26,341 nucleotides of DNA from JBBSZK01 sp964354995. GTDB lineage: Archaea > Nanobdellota > Nanobdellia > Pacearchaeales > GW2011-AR1. Both the position numbers and the translations under genes were made by a program. The notes beneath the pieces were generated by a model. That model searched no databases. It worked only from the letters and a program-made list of their open reading frames with translations, and was not told the origin of the DNA. The stretch lies in the NCBI GenBank assembly GCA_964354995.1, contig CAYHBQ010000009.1, positions 1-26,341 on the forward strand. The letters run 5' to 3'. Below are positions 7,023 through 14,271 of this stretch, piece after piece; position 1 is the stretch's first letter; every line of letters begins with the position of its first letter.

Positions 7023-7265
7023 TTATTCAGAATACGTTTCTACCAGAGGAGTCTTCTTTTTGCTTGCTTCTGCGGTGGTTTTGATTCTTTGCATTTTGAC
7101 AAGCCGAGAAATATATCCGGCTATTTTGTTACGCATTTTTTTACTAGGCATGATTCCTTGCCCAAGCATTTTTTTGTTGCGGTCGAATCCTTCTTCGAAA
7201 GGCATGCTTTCGCGCAACAGCTGCTTTGATGTTCTCTTGACCAGCATGGATTTTATTCTTCCCAT
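7023..7265 (-). CDS. rps17e: 30S ribosomal protein eS17
   Basis: An 80-residue basic protein found only in archaeal and eukaryotic small ribosomal subunits. The N-terminal M-G-R-I-K and the downstream K-x-x-R-N-K-I-A-G-Y helix are the family hallmarks. The C-terminal 20 residues are lineage-specific and Lys/Thr rich. A TATA-like CTTTTAAAAAG (minus strand, 7286-7296) lies about 21 nt upstream, so it is probably a monocistronic leaderless mRNA. Confidence 0.9.
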   Translation of the reverse strand: MGRIKSMLVKRTSKQLLRESMPFEEGFDRNKKMLGQGIMPSKKMRNKIAGYISRLVKMQRIKTTAEASKKKTPLVETYSE

Positions 7266-7364
7266 GGTTGTCCTTTGGGAAATGGCTTTTTAAAAGTTAC
7301 TTTTTGCTCTTGATGACTTTTAGGCCGTGAAAATACATGATTTTAAGGGTTTAATTTTAGTTTA

Positions 7365-8285
7365 TCACGTTAGTTTTTCAAATTTAAGCAGGTTTTTCCA
7401 CTGGTCAAGGTAGGGTTTGGCTGTTTTGTCAAGTTCCCCCGGCGTTAATATAAGTGCAGGCATTTTTTCGGATTGAGCTTTGTGTAGCGCAATTGCGAGA
7501 TCGTCTTCTGTAAGCTTCTTTTTTTCTTTGGCAAGGAGGAGATATTCTTGTTTTCCGAGCAGCGTGTCTATTCTGATTCTTGCGTTATACTCCTTTGCTT
7601 TTGTCGGGAGGTCCTCTAGAACCTCTATTTCTTTTGCTGCGAGATATTCTTTGACGTTTCGGGAAAATGCACTTGGCTCTTTTGTTTTTTTCATTTTTCT
7701 CTCTATCTTCTTTGTCTCATTAGGCTCTTTTTCTTGAACACTTTGTTCTTCTCTTATTGCTTGAACGGCTTGTTCGGTCAGTGGCGTTTCTTCAACACTT
7801 TTTCTTGGTTCTGTGTGTTGCTTGGGTGTAATGATCGGTTCAATTATCTCTTTTGCGCGTTCATCACTTGTTGTGAAAAACTTCCAAAATAGTTTTTCCG
7901 TACCGTCTTCATGTACTGTAATCGGTATTGCGAAATCCTTTAGTTTGCGTAATGCTACCCTTATTGCAGGGTCTTGTGTTTCGTCATCAAGGATGAGGGA
8001 ATCCTTTAATCGAGATACTGCTTCTCGTTCTTTATGATTGAGATATTGCGTGAAATTTTCTAATTGTGTTTCTTGGTCCGGTAAGAAGTAGAGTGGTGAC
8101 GAACCCACTTTCATAGCGCTCATCATCACCTTTTTTTCGGCAAGCATCTCTGAAAGCAAGGCGCCAATAAAAAGGGGGCTAATCCCTGCTTCCCGTGAAA
8201 TACGTGTTGGGAAGCTGGGTCCCACAGTTTTAATGACGTTCAGTATCTTCTCTTTTGTAGCATTGACTTTTTGTACGTCAATCAT
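7365..8285 (-). CDS. Winged-helix N-domain protein with charged linker and alpha/beta C-domain
   Basis: A 306-residue protein. Residues about 5-70 fit a winged helix-turn-helix, with the S-R-E-A-G-I-S-P-x-x-I-G-x-L-L-S-E recognition region. Residues about 150-205 form a Glu/Lys-rich, low-complexity linker. Residues about 210-306 look like a small alpha/beta domain reminiscent of restriction-endonuclease-like folds (strand with I-R-I-D, then E-Y-L-L-L-A-K), but I cannot confirm catalytic residues. It is a candidate DNA-binding factor of unknown role. The minus-strand box at 8308-8315 supports the chosen start. EndA and the ASCH protein lie upstream in the same orientation, each with its own promoter. 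Confidence 0.65.
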   Translation of the reverse strand: MIDVQKVNATKEKILNVIKTVGPSFPTRISREAGISPLFIGALLSEMLAEKKVMMSAMKVGSSPLYFLPDQETQLENFTQYLNHKEREAVSRLKDSLILDDETQDPAIRVALRKLKDFAIPITVHEDGTEKLFWKFFTTSDERAKEIIEPIITPKQHTEPRKSVEETPLTEQAVQAIREEQSVQEKEPNETKKIERKMKKTKEPSAFSRNVKEYLAAKEIEVLEDLPTKAKEYNARIRIDTLLGKQEYLLLAKEKKKLTEDDLAIALHKAQSEKMPALILTPGELDKTAKPYLDQWKNLLKFEKLT

Positions 8286-8325
8286 TCGTTATAAGTATAG
8301 TTTGGGCGATATAAAGATTATGTTG

Positions 8326-8835
8326 CTAGGGCCGCATCCAGTTTACCTGATAGTAGGTGACGTCATCTGCATCATCCACAATAGCCAACATAAGCTTTTT
8401 ATTTGTTGAGGTAGCGATGCGGCTTTTTGCTGCAAAATCGTACCAGGTAAACGGTTCGTTCTCTTTTACCGGCATGAGGAGCCACGCGGCATGGTCTTGG
8501 CCTGGCTTGATGCCCTTATCATAGACACGAAATTCAGCTCCGAATTTTAGCGCTGTTTTGACAATGTATCCCTTTTTACGCAGATCACATAACACCACGA
8601 GCTTTACCTCTGCTCGTTTGTCGTTTCTTTTTGCCTTTTTTAGTAATACGTTCTCGGAAATAGATTTTGTTCCACTTCGTACCTGCATTTTTTTAAGGTT
8701 CATGAGCGCAAGTGCTTCTAACATCGTGTACTCAATATGGCCTTGTTTTCTTTCCCCCCATCGTGCTTTTTCGTACAACGAGAACGCCTCATGGGAACTT
8801 GAGATAACTTTGTTTCCTGTTAATAATGCTTCCAT
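8326..8835 (-). CDS. endA: tRNA splicing endonuclease (tRNA-intron lyase)
   Basis: A 169-residue EndA, which cuts archaeal pre-tRNAs at bulge-helix-bulge motifs to leave 2',3'-cyclic phosphates. The catalytic triad is visible: Y105 in the R-V-Y-D-K-G motif, H115 in Q-D-H-A-A-W, and a Lys at K146/K147 before the conserved L-A-I-V-D-D strand. The size matches the homotetrameric alpha4 form (about 170-180 residues) rather than fused or heteromeric versions. The minus-strand CTTAAATA (8857-8864) is the likely promoter. An intron-bearing tRNA substrate lies 1.3 kb away. Confidence 0.93.
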   Translation of the reverse strand: MEALLTGNKVISSSHEAFSLYEKARWGERKQGHIEYTMLEALALMNLKKMQVRSGTKSISENVLLKKAKRNDKRAEVKLVVLCDLRKKGYIVKTALKFGAEFRVYDKGIKPGQDHAAWLLMPVKENEPFTWYDFAAKSRIATSTNKKLMLAIVDDADDVTYYQVNWMRP

Positions 8836-8859
8836 TCCTTTTTTAGGAAAGAGGTTTAT

Positions 8860-9132
8860 TTAAGGGTTAAGGTCTTCAAGTGAGAGTACGCTGAGGCCAT
8901 ATTCTTTTACGTCATCTCCGGACCAATACGGCATTTGTTTGGTATTCAGAACGAAAGTTATTTTTTTATGTAAGGCGCGGCCGGTATACTGCTTTGTTTC
9001 TGGAGACCATTCGCGCAGAAGCAGCGTGTCTCCTTCCTTATATTCTGCGTCTTGCAGCCGTACATCGAACTTTTTCTTCCCGGATAGAACTGATTCAAAC
9101 ATATTCGGCCAGGTTTTCTTCTCATGTATCAT
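8860..9132 (-). CDS. ASCH/DUF3850-type RNA-binding domain protein
   Basis: A 90-residue single-domain protein of the PUA-like ASCH superfamily, most like DUF3850. The pattern is K-x-W-P-x-x-F-x-x-V-x-x-G-K-K-x-F-x-x-R, then a strand with E-G-D-T-L-x-L-x-E-W and a Y-T-G-R turn. ASCH domains are thought to bind RNA or modified nucleosides, so a translation-linked role is plausible beside endA and leuS. The palindromic CTATATAG box (9155-9162) precedes the start by 22 nt. The gene is divergent from leuS. Confidence 0.8.
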   Translation of the reverse strand: MIHEKKTWPNMFESVLSGKKKFDVRLQDAEYKEGDTLLLREWSPETKQYTGRALHKKITFVLNTKQMPYWSGDDVKEYGLSVLSLEDLNP

Positions 9133-9154
9133 CTTTTTTAAAAAGGGCGCGCTT

Positions 9155-9182
9155 CTATATAGCTCTATCGCAAGCTTTAAAT
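9155..9182. promoter_or_regulatory. Divergent promoter pair (ASCH gene and leuS)
   Basis: CTATATAG (9155-9162) serves the minus-strand ASCH gene and CTTTAAAT (9175-9182) serves leuS. Each box sits 22 nt from its own start codon, with only 12 bp between them. Confidence 0.6.
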
Positions 9183-9204
9183 CGATGGCATTCGGCGTTC
9201 TTAT

Positions 9205-12129
9205 ATGGTTTCAAATAAACACAAATCTTCTTTAAATTTCAGTGCGATTGAAAAGAAATGGCAGAAGGCGTGGGAAACTTCAGGAGTCTTCCACGCACGG
9301 GAAACGGGAGATGCCAAGAAAAAATATTATGTCCTCGAAATGTTTCCCTATCCTAGTGCTAGTTTTCTGCATGTAGGGCATATGCGCAACTATACGATGG
9401 GCGATACGATTGCGAGATACAAACGGATGCGCGGGTTTGAAGTTATGTATCCTATGGGGTTTGATGCGTTTGGTCTGCCTGCAGAAAACGCGGCCATCAA
9501 AGAAGGTATTCATCCTAAGAAGTATACCGAGCAGGCGATTAAGACTATTAAGAAATATATGCAGGAACTTGGGTTGAGCTACGACTGGAACCGCTCGTTT
9601 GCTACCTGTTACCCTGATTATTATCGCTGGAATCAATGGCTTTTTCTTCGTATGCTCGAAAAGGGTATTGCGTATCGTAAAGAGGCACCGGTTAATTGGT
9701 GTCCTCATTGTGAAACTGTCCTTGCAAATGAAGAAGTTATCGCAGGAAAATGTTGGCGTTGCGAGCACGAGGTAACTATTAAACCTCTTGCTCAATGGTT
9801 TCTAAAAATAACCGACTATGCAGATGAATTACTTTCGGGACTTGAGGGTATTCAGTGGCCTGGGCGCGTAAAAGAATTGCAACGAAACTGGATTGGTCGT
9901 AGCGAGGGAACAAAAGTTTCTTTTGCGATTAAAGGTTCTGATAAACTCTTAGACGTCTTTACGACTCGTGCAGATACTCTCTTTGGAGTATCTTTTTTAG
10001 TTTGCGCGGTGCATCATCCGTTGCTTTCAGAGTTGGTTGTAGGAACTCGATACGAAAAAACGTATCGCGCTTTTCTTTCTAAGGTAAGTGCTTCGACGAA
10101 ACTTGACGTTGATAAGGAGAAGGACGGCTTTTTTACGGGACGGTATGTTATTCATCCCCTCACCGGACAAGAAATTCCACTCTATGCAGGGACGTTTGTT
10201 GTTTCTGATTACGGCACAGGTGTTGTTATGGGCGTTCCTGCACATGACCAACGCGATTTTGAGTTTGCGAAGAAGCATAAACTTTCGATAAAACAGGTTA
10301 TAGCTCCTTTATTTGTCACAACAGAAGGCAAGGATGCGGTCAGAAATGATAAACCTACTGTTACACGAGATACTGTATTCGCTATAGTCAAGCATTGGAA
10401 AGAAGAGAAATACTTTTGTTTAGACTGGAAAAACTTCAAATGGAAAAGCCTTGTCATTGGAGGGGTTGACGAAGGAGAATCCGCAGAGGATGCGGCCATT
10501 AGAGAGGTAAAAGAGGAAACGGGCTATCAGGATATCAAATCGATTACGCCTATAGGGTTTGAAAACCACGGTAATTATTATGCGGAACATAAAGGGGTTA
10601 ATCGATATGCTAAGTTCAGAACTTTTTTAGTAACCTTAAAATCGGGGAAACATATCGAGCCTGCTAAAGAACATGTACAAAATCATGAGGGTGCGTGGGT
10701 GGATAAAAGAAATGTGGAGGGGTTCCTTAACCTGTCTAATAACAAATATATTTGGGATATTTATGCTAATGGTGAAAAAGCATTTATTGACGATGGCGTT
10801 TTGGTTAATTCTGATGTCTTTAGTGGCCTTGATTCAAAAACAGCACGCCAACGCATCAGTGAATCTTTAGCGAAAAAAGGCGTTGGGGGACCGAGCGTTG
10901 AGTACAAGTTACGCGACTGGCTTATTTCTCGTCAGCGTTATTGGGGAACGCCGATTCCTATCGTGTACTGTGATAGTTGCGGAGTTGTTCCGGTGTCTGA
11001 GAAGGATCTTCCGGTACTTCTTCCTGAGAAAGTTCAGTTTACGGGAAAAGGTAATCCTCTTGCTTCAAGCCATTCGTTTGTAAAAACAAGTTGTCCTGTC
11101 TGTGGTGAATCGGCGCGTCGTGAAACGGATACGATGGCAACGTTCTTTGATTCGAGCTGGTATTACTTACGTTATTGTTCTCCGCAGAGTCATGATATTT
11201 TCGATAGGAAAGCGGTAGAGTATTGGATGCCTGTCAATCAGTATATAGGCGGTATCGAGCATGCGGTGTTGCATTTGCTCTATGCACGATTTTTTACTAA
11301 ATTTTTGAGAGACATCGGATGGGTGACGTTTAGCGAACCGTTTACACGTCTCTTCAATCAAGGGCTTGTGCTTGCTAAGGGTGGAGAGAAGATGAGCAAG
11401 AGCAAAGGAAACGTGGTAACTACTCGAGATGTTTGTAGCGCCTACGGAACCGATACGACTCGTTTGTTTTTGTTGTTTGTTGCAAGCCCCGACAAAGAAA
11501 TGGAATGGGATACTAATGGTATTGAAGGGGCGCGCCGGTTTGTTGAACGATTCAGAGGGTTATTCTTAAAAGTGGGGGGTAGCGCGGACGCTCTTATGGA
11601 ACACAAACTTACTACCGCGCTTCGTGCGGTTGAGCAGAGTTATGAACAGTTTGAGTTTAATAAAGGGATTATTTCATTTATGGAGTTCGTTAATTGGCTC
11701 GATGGACGTGAACAGATACCTCGCTTTGTGCTGGAAACGCTTGTACTTGCTATCGCCCCTATTATGCCTCATCTTGCTGAAGAGTTATGGCACCTCTTGG
11801 GGCGCGCTTCATTAGTTGCGTCTGAATCGTGGCCTCGTGTCGATGAGTCTAAGATTAATCTTGCGCTTGATGAGCAAGAGCGCCAATTTACTAAGGCGTT
11901 AGAAGATATTCATAGGGTTCTTTCTCTTGTGGCCAAGAACGGGGGAAGTTCTTCTACTGTGTACGTGTATGTACTTCCTCATGAAAAATCACTCTATCCG
12001 GCAGATGCACTCCGTGCAAAGGTGGGTAAGCCTGTTGTGGTCTATGCGGTCAATGATCCTGATAAATTTGATCCTGAAGGTAAGTCGAGTAAGGTCAAGC
12101 CAGGGAGGATAGGCATCTATGTTGAATGA
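9205..12129 (+). CDS. leuS: Leucyl-tRNA synthetase, bacterial type, with inserted Nudix domain
   Basis: A 974-residue class I synthetase. The HIGH motif is H56-V-G-H59 in the bacterial-type context F-P-Y-P-S...R-N-Y-T-x-G-D, and KMSKS is at 729-733. A zinc-ribbon Cys cluster lies near residues 167-190. The CP1 editing domain is intact, with the T-T-R-x-D-T-L-F-G segment and the V-P-A-H-D-Q-R-D motif. Right after it, about 160 extra residues (about 368-525) carry a perfect Nudix box, G-x5-E-x7-R-E-V-x-E-E-x-G-Y, from G419. Escherichia coli LeuRS has only a short loop there. Editing and synthesis residues look intact. The TATA box at 9175-9182 fixes the start. Bacterial ancestry implies old transfer. 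Confidence 0.95.
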   Translation: MVSNKHKSSLNFSAIEKKWQKAWETSGVFHARETGDAKKKYYVLEMFPYPSASFLHVGHMRNYTMGDTIARYKRMRGFEVMYPMGFDAFGLPAENAAIKEGIHPKKYTEQAIKTIKKYMQELGLSYDWNRSFATCYPDYYRWNQWLFLRMLEKGIAYRKEAPVNWCPHCETVLANEEVIAGKCWRCEHEVTIKPLAQWFLKITDYADELLSGLEGIQWPGRVKELQRNWIGRSEGTKVSFAIKGSDKLLDVFTTRADTLFGVSFLVCAVHHPLLSELVVGTRYEKTYRAFLSKVSASTKLDVDKEKDGFFTGRYVIHPLTGQEIPLYAGTFVVSDYGTGVVMGVPAHDQRDFEFAKKHKLSIKQVIAPLFVTTEGKDAVRNDKPTVTRDTVFAIVKHWKEEKYFCLDWKNFKWKSLVIGGVDEGESAEDAAIREVKEETGYQDIKSITPIGFENHGNYYAEHKGVNRYAKFRTFLVTLKSGKHIEPAKEHVQNHEGAWVDKRNVEGFLNLSNNKYIWDIYANGEKAFIDDGVLVNSDVFSGLDSKTARQRISESLAKKGVGGPSVEYKLRDWLISRQRYWGTPIPIVYCDSCGVVPVSEKDLPVLLPEKVQFTGKGNPLASSHSFVKTSCPVCGESARRETDTMATFFDSSWYYLRYCSPQSHDIFDRKAVEYWMPVNQYIGGIEHAVLHLLYARFFTKFLRDIGWVTFSEPFTRLFNQGLVLAKGGEKMSKSKGNVVTTRDVCSAYGTDTTRLFLLFVASPDKEMEWDTNGIEGARRFVERFRGLFLKVGGSADALMEHKLTTALRAVEQSYEQFEFNKGIISFMEFVNWLDGREQIPRFVLETLVLAIAPIMPHLAEELWHLLGRASLVASESWPRVDESKINLALDEQERQFTKALEDIHRVLSLVAKNGGSSSTVYVYVLPHEKSLYPADALRAKVGKPVVVYAVNDPDKFDPEGKSSKVKPGRIGIYVE
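10300..10780 (+). other. Nudix hydrolase domain inserted in LeuRS
   Basis: In-frame coding insertion between the end of the CP1 editing domain and the conserved D-G-V-L-V-N-S segment. The Nudix box (residues 419-441) has all signature Glu residues needed for divalent metal binding. The flanking strands and the W-K-N-F-K-W-K-S segment fit a complete Nudix fold. Hydrolysis of a nucleoside-diphosphate-linked compound is possible; the substrate is unknown. Confidence 0.85.
12103..12110 (+). promoter_or_regulatory. Shine-Dalgarno GGGAGGAT inside the leuS 3' end
   Basis: Located 8 nt before ATG 12119, it decides the start of the overlapping downstream gene and suggests internal initiation on the leuS transcript. 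Confidence 0.6.
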
Positions 12130-12589
12130 GTTGCTTTTGAAGGAGCTGCACGATGCGTATTCTACGTTACAGCATTCGTTAGGTGTTCGGGCAAGTCTTG
12201 ATGAGCTGGATGCTGCGTTTTATGTGCGCGATGCTATTTTATCTGCAGGGTATGTGAGCCCTTCACTGACTCAACAACTCTGTGCCCGAATTGCGGATAT
12301 CTTTATGAACTGGAACGGTTATCTTCATGGACTTGTGATGCCTGATCCTCATTTCTTAGTTCAGATGAATGAAAGCAAATTTATTGATTCTGAAGGAAAG
12401 AAGGCGATTCTTGCGCTTATCGCTCGTTCTATGGTTTTTGTAAGCAAAAATACTCTCTTCCATGCACGCGGTACTGATTTTGCTGAAGAAGCTCGGTTTA
12501 TTGACGAATCACTTGCCTTTTGGAAGAACGATTATCAACCGACCCTTATCTCGATTCTTGAAACGTTACGAGCGCGATGGAGTGGCTGA
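12119..12589 (+). CDS. Hypothetical helical protein overlapping leuS
   Basis: A 156-residue soluble protein with predominantly helical character and no recognised family. It overlaps the last 11 nt of leuS and has a good Shine-Dalgarno sequence, so it is translationally coupled to the synthetase. Notable features are a D-E-L-D-A-A-F-Y-V-R-D-A-I-L helix near residue 30 and a conserved-looking M-N-W-N-G-Y segment near residue 63. The tight linkage hints at a role with LeuRS or tRNA metabolism, but nothing in the sequence proves it. Confidence 0.65.
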   Translation: MLNELLLKELHDAYSTLQHSLGVRASLDELDAAFYVRDAILSAGYVSPSLTQQLCARIADIFMNWNGYLHGLVMPDPHFLVQMNESKFIDSEGKKAILALIARSMVFVSKNTLFHARGTDFAEEARFIDESLAFWKNDYQPTLISILETLRARWSG

Positions 12590-12701
12590 CTGTTGCTCTT
12601 TTTCCGTGAATTCGCTTATAAGGTTTGTGTTTGCCATTTTTCAGTGAATTGCTATTTAACTATGCGTGTTGTCAAAAACGTATTTTTTAGATTATTATGA
12701 C

Positions 12702-12709
12702 TATATAAA
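12702..12709 (+). promoter_or_regulatory. TATA box of the zinc-ribbon peptide gene
   Basis: TATATAAA ends 21 nt before ATG 12731, matching the leaderless spacing of the window and supporting that the short frame is a gene. Confidence 0.65.
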
Positions 12710-12730
12710 AAAGTTAAACTACTATCTGGT

Positions 12731-12904
12731 ATGAAACAAGCCTTGCAGCCCCTGATGCTTGCGCGGTGCAGTCGGTGTGGCACTTGTTTCGACCTCCAAT
12801 ACGACCTTGCGTCGTTGGGAGCCGATGACCGAGTTGTTACACAGCTCGGAAAAGCAGCACACCTTGCCGCGCGAGCCACCCTTTGTTGGAAATGCCGTTT
12901 GTAA
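12731..12904 (+). CDS. 57-residue zinc-ribbon-like peptide
   Basis: A short frame with paired zinc ligands: C13-x2-C16 plus C19 near the N-terminus and C52-x2-C55 at the C-terminus, 35 residues apart. This is the layout of a small zinc ribbon or knuckle. The middle is helical and mildly acidic, then basic. A near-perfect TATA box sets the start and a T-rich terminator follows, so it looks like an independent transcription unit. It is noticeably richer in G+C than its flanks. It lies just upstream of the DGR target gene, but any link to that system is speculative. Confidence 0.6.
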   Translation: MKQALQPLMLARCSRCGTCFDLQYDLASLGADDRVVTQLGKAAHLAARATLCWKCRL

Positions 12905-12919
12905 GTGTTTACTTCCGGC

Positions 12920-12934
12920 TTTTTTCTTTTTTTG
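12920..12934 (+). terminator. Poly-T terminator after the zinc-ribbon peptide
   Basis: Two T runs split by one C start 15 nt after the stop codon and separate this unit from the DGR target promoter. Confidence 0.5.
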
Positions 12935-12988
12935 TTACCCTTATTCTTATCCTTTAGTTACTCCTTCTTAGATACAACAACCTAAAGG

Positions 12989-12996
12989 TTTAAAAA
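12989..12996 (+). promoter_or_regulatory. TATA box of the DGR target gene
   Basis: TTTAAAAA ends 21 nt before ATG 13018, preceded by a purine-rich BRE-like stretch. Confidence 0.65.
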
Positions 12997-13017
12997 GCCC
13001 GAATTTGTAGAAAAAGC

Positions 13018-13890
13018 ATGACAGCACAAGCACAATCTGTTGAAGTTGAAGCAGAACATAATAGCAATAGTCTTATCTATAAAATTGCTCCATGGGGAAC
13101 CGCAGTAAAAGCATTATATGACGCTGGTGCCAAAGTTATCAGTTCTCGTGACCTTGCTGATGCTCGTATTGCTCTCGGTTCACAATCTAGCGTTTCAGCT
13201 AATGGAAGCTACACAAAAGAAGGATTTATTTATGTTGCAGACCGAAAACCTCTTGTTGTTGCAGAATCTCCGCTTTTGGATGTTATGCTAGCAAGGGGCG
13301 CAAGTGACGCACACAAGGCTGGAAGCGAGGTTTTTTATGATGCTAAAGATGTTTTCGCACAACTTGATGAAGATGCAAATAAAGATCCCCAAGACCGACG
13401 TGTCTTGCGATTAAAAAAAGATAAAAGCTATTCTGTTCCAACCAATCGATTTGGTGAAGATGAGTTGGCTTTGTTCTTATTCAAAGACAAAGCAACTGCT
13501 TATGGTACATTCTTGCGTTCTAACGACATTAAAGATATGCCTGTTTGGGTTGTTGATAAATCATATATTGATAAACAAGGTTCTCCTTTTGTTAGACAGT
13601 TGTGGCTTCGCAGGCTTGACGTTGGCGGCCAGTCAGAGGTCGATGGCGACTACGGGGACCTCGACTTGAACAACAGGGTTCGCGGGGTGCGTCCGTCTGT
13701 CGCGAGCGAAGCTCGCGTGCGCTCTGCTGAAAGCACAGGGCAAGTTAGTGAAAATAGCGAACTTGCATACGACCCTGCACAGATTAGTGAATATCAAACT
13801 ATCCTTCAAGAAGTTCGTAAGGGAGACCGCGCCGCTTCAGACCTAGAGCAAGTCTTAGAGTTTATTAATGGATTGCCGGTTAAGAAGTAA
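13018..13890 (+). CDS. DGR target protein carrying the variable repeat
   Basis: A 290-residue protein whose residues 195-224 are encoded by a repeat (13600-13689) that differs from the downstream template mainly at template adenines. It is therefore the diversified protein of a retroelement. No signal peptide or membrane helix is visible, so it probably acts inside the cell. Residues about 20-190 form an unrecognised alpha/beta region. The VR begins at L-W-L-R-R-L and ends in R-V-R-G-V-R, resembling the terminal strand of the C-type-lectin-like folds used by DGR targets; that fold assignment is inference. Unlike many targets, about 65 residues follow the VR, and the first of these are encoded by the VR hairpin. 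A TATA box fixes the start. Confidence 0.88.
   Translation: MTAQAQSVEVEAEHNSNSLIYKIAPWGTAVKALYDAGAKVISSRDLADARIALGSQSSVSANGSYTKEGFIYVADRKPLVVAESPLLDVMLARGASDAHKAGSEVFYDAKDVFAQLDEDANKDPQDRRVLRLKKDKSYSVPTNRFGEDELALFLFKDKATAYGTFLRSNDIKDMPVWVVDKSYIDKQGSPFVRQLWLRRLDVGGQSEVDGDYGDLDLNNRVRGVRPSVASEARVRSAESTGQVSENSELAYDPAQISEYQTILQEVRKGDRAASDLEQVLEFINGLPVKK
13599..13689 (+). repeat. DGR variable repeat (VR)
   Basis: The 91-nt segment aligns without gaps to 14181-14271. Of 15 mismatches, 13 are at positions that are A in the template: ten A to G and three A to T. The two others (T to A, T to G) are adjacent-codon third positions. The last 17 nt before the final mismatches, 13669-13685, are identical in both copies and end in GTTCGCGG, a candidate initiation-of-homing element. 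The codon effects are, for example, His to Arg, Asp to Val, Asn to Tyr and Asn to Asp. Confidence 0.95.
13701..13717 (+). promoter_or_regulatory. Hairpin/cruciform downstream of the VR
   Basis: CGCGAGC-GAA-GCTCGCG is a perfect 7-bp inverted repeat starting 11 nt after the VR. A short GC-rich hairpin in this position is known to promote target recognition in the Bordetella phage DGR. Here it lies within the coding frame of the target protein. Confidence 0.75.
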
Positions 13891-13933
13891 AATTCAGTAC
13901 ATTCCAAAACAAATATTTCTTTTTACAACAATC

Positions 13934-13941
13934 ATTAAAAA
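13934..13941 (+). promoter_or_regulatory. TATA-like box of the TR/RT transcript
   Basis: ATTAAAAA ends 21 nt before the first stem of the structured region at 13963. This is the same spacing that separates box and transcript start elsewhere in the window, so the template RNA may begin at that stem. Confidence 0.5.
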
Positions 13942-14180
13942 CTGTTAATTTTTGTTAATCATGCCTCGGTCACTCTGTACTGATATGAACGGAGCATTAC
14001 GAGGCCACACGTCTTTGTATTAGTCTTGCGAACGCAAGCAGTAAAATACAACTGCGACAGCCAGTATGCTATCCGGATGGCGAACCCTGAAGCAGTGGCG
14101 ACGAGCATTTACATTCAGATAAATGTGTAATTGATTTCTGAATGTGGGTGCGAGTAAATTAGGTACAAGGGCTACCCTGT

Positions 14181-14271
14181 GTTGTGGCTTCACAGGCTTG
14201 ACGATGACAACCAGTCTGATGTCAATGGCAACAACAGGAACCTCGACATGAACAACAGGGTTCGCGGAATG
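14181..14271 (+). repeat. DGR template repeat (TR)
   Basis: Invariant donor copy of the VR, located between target and RT genes in the same orientation. It contains 27 adenines, including seven AAY codons when read in the VR frame. This is the codon type that DGRs exploit because random change at its first two bases gives many residues but no stop. Thirteen of these adenines are altered in the VR. Confidence 0.95.

Noticed and set aside
10300..10780. Intein or separate nested Nudix gene in leuS
   Set aside because: No intein splice-junction residues are seen and the segment is continuous in frame; no independent start or promoter was seen.
13961..14023. 20-codon ATG frame between target and TR
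   Set aside because: It coincides with the first stem-loop of the structured region, has no ribosome-binding site and no recognisable product.
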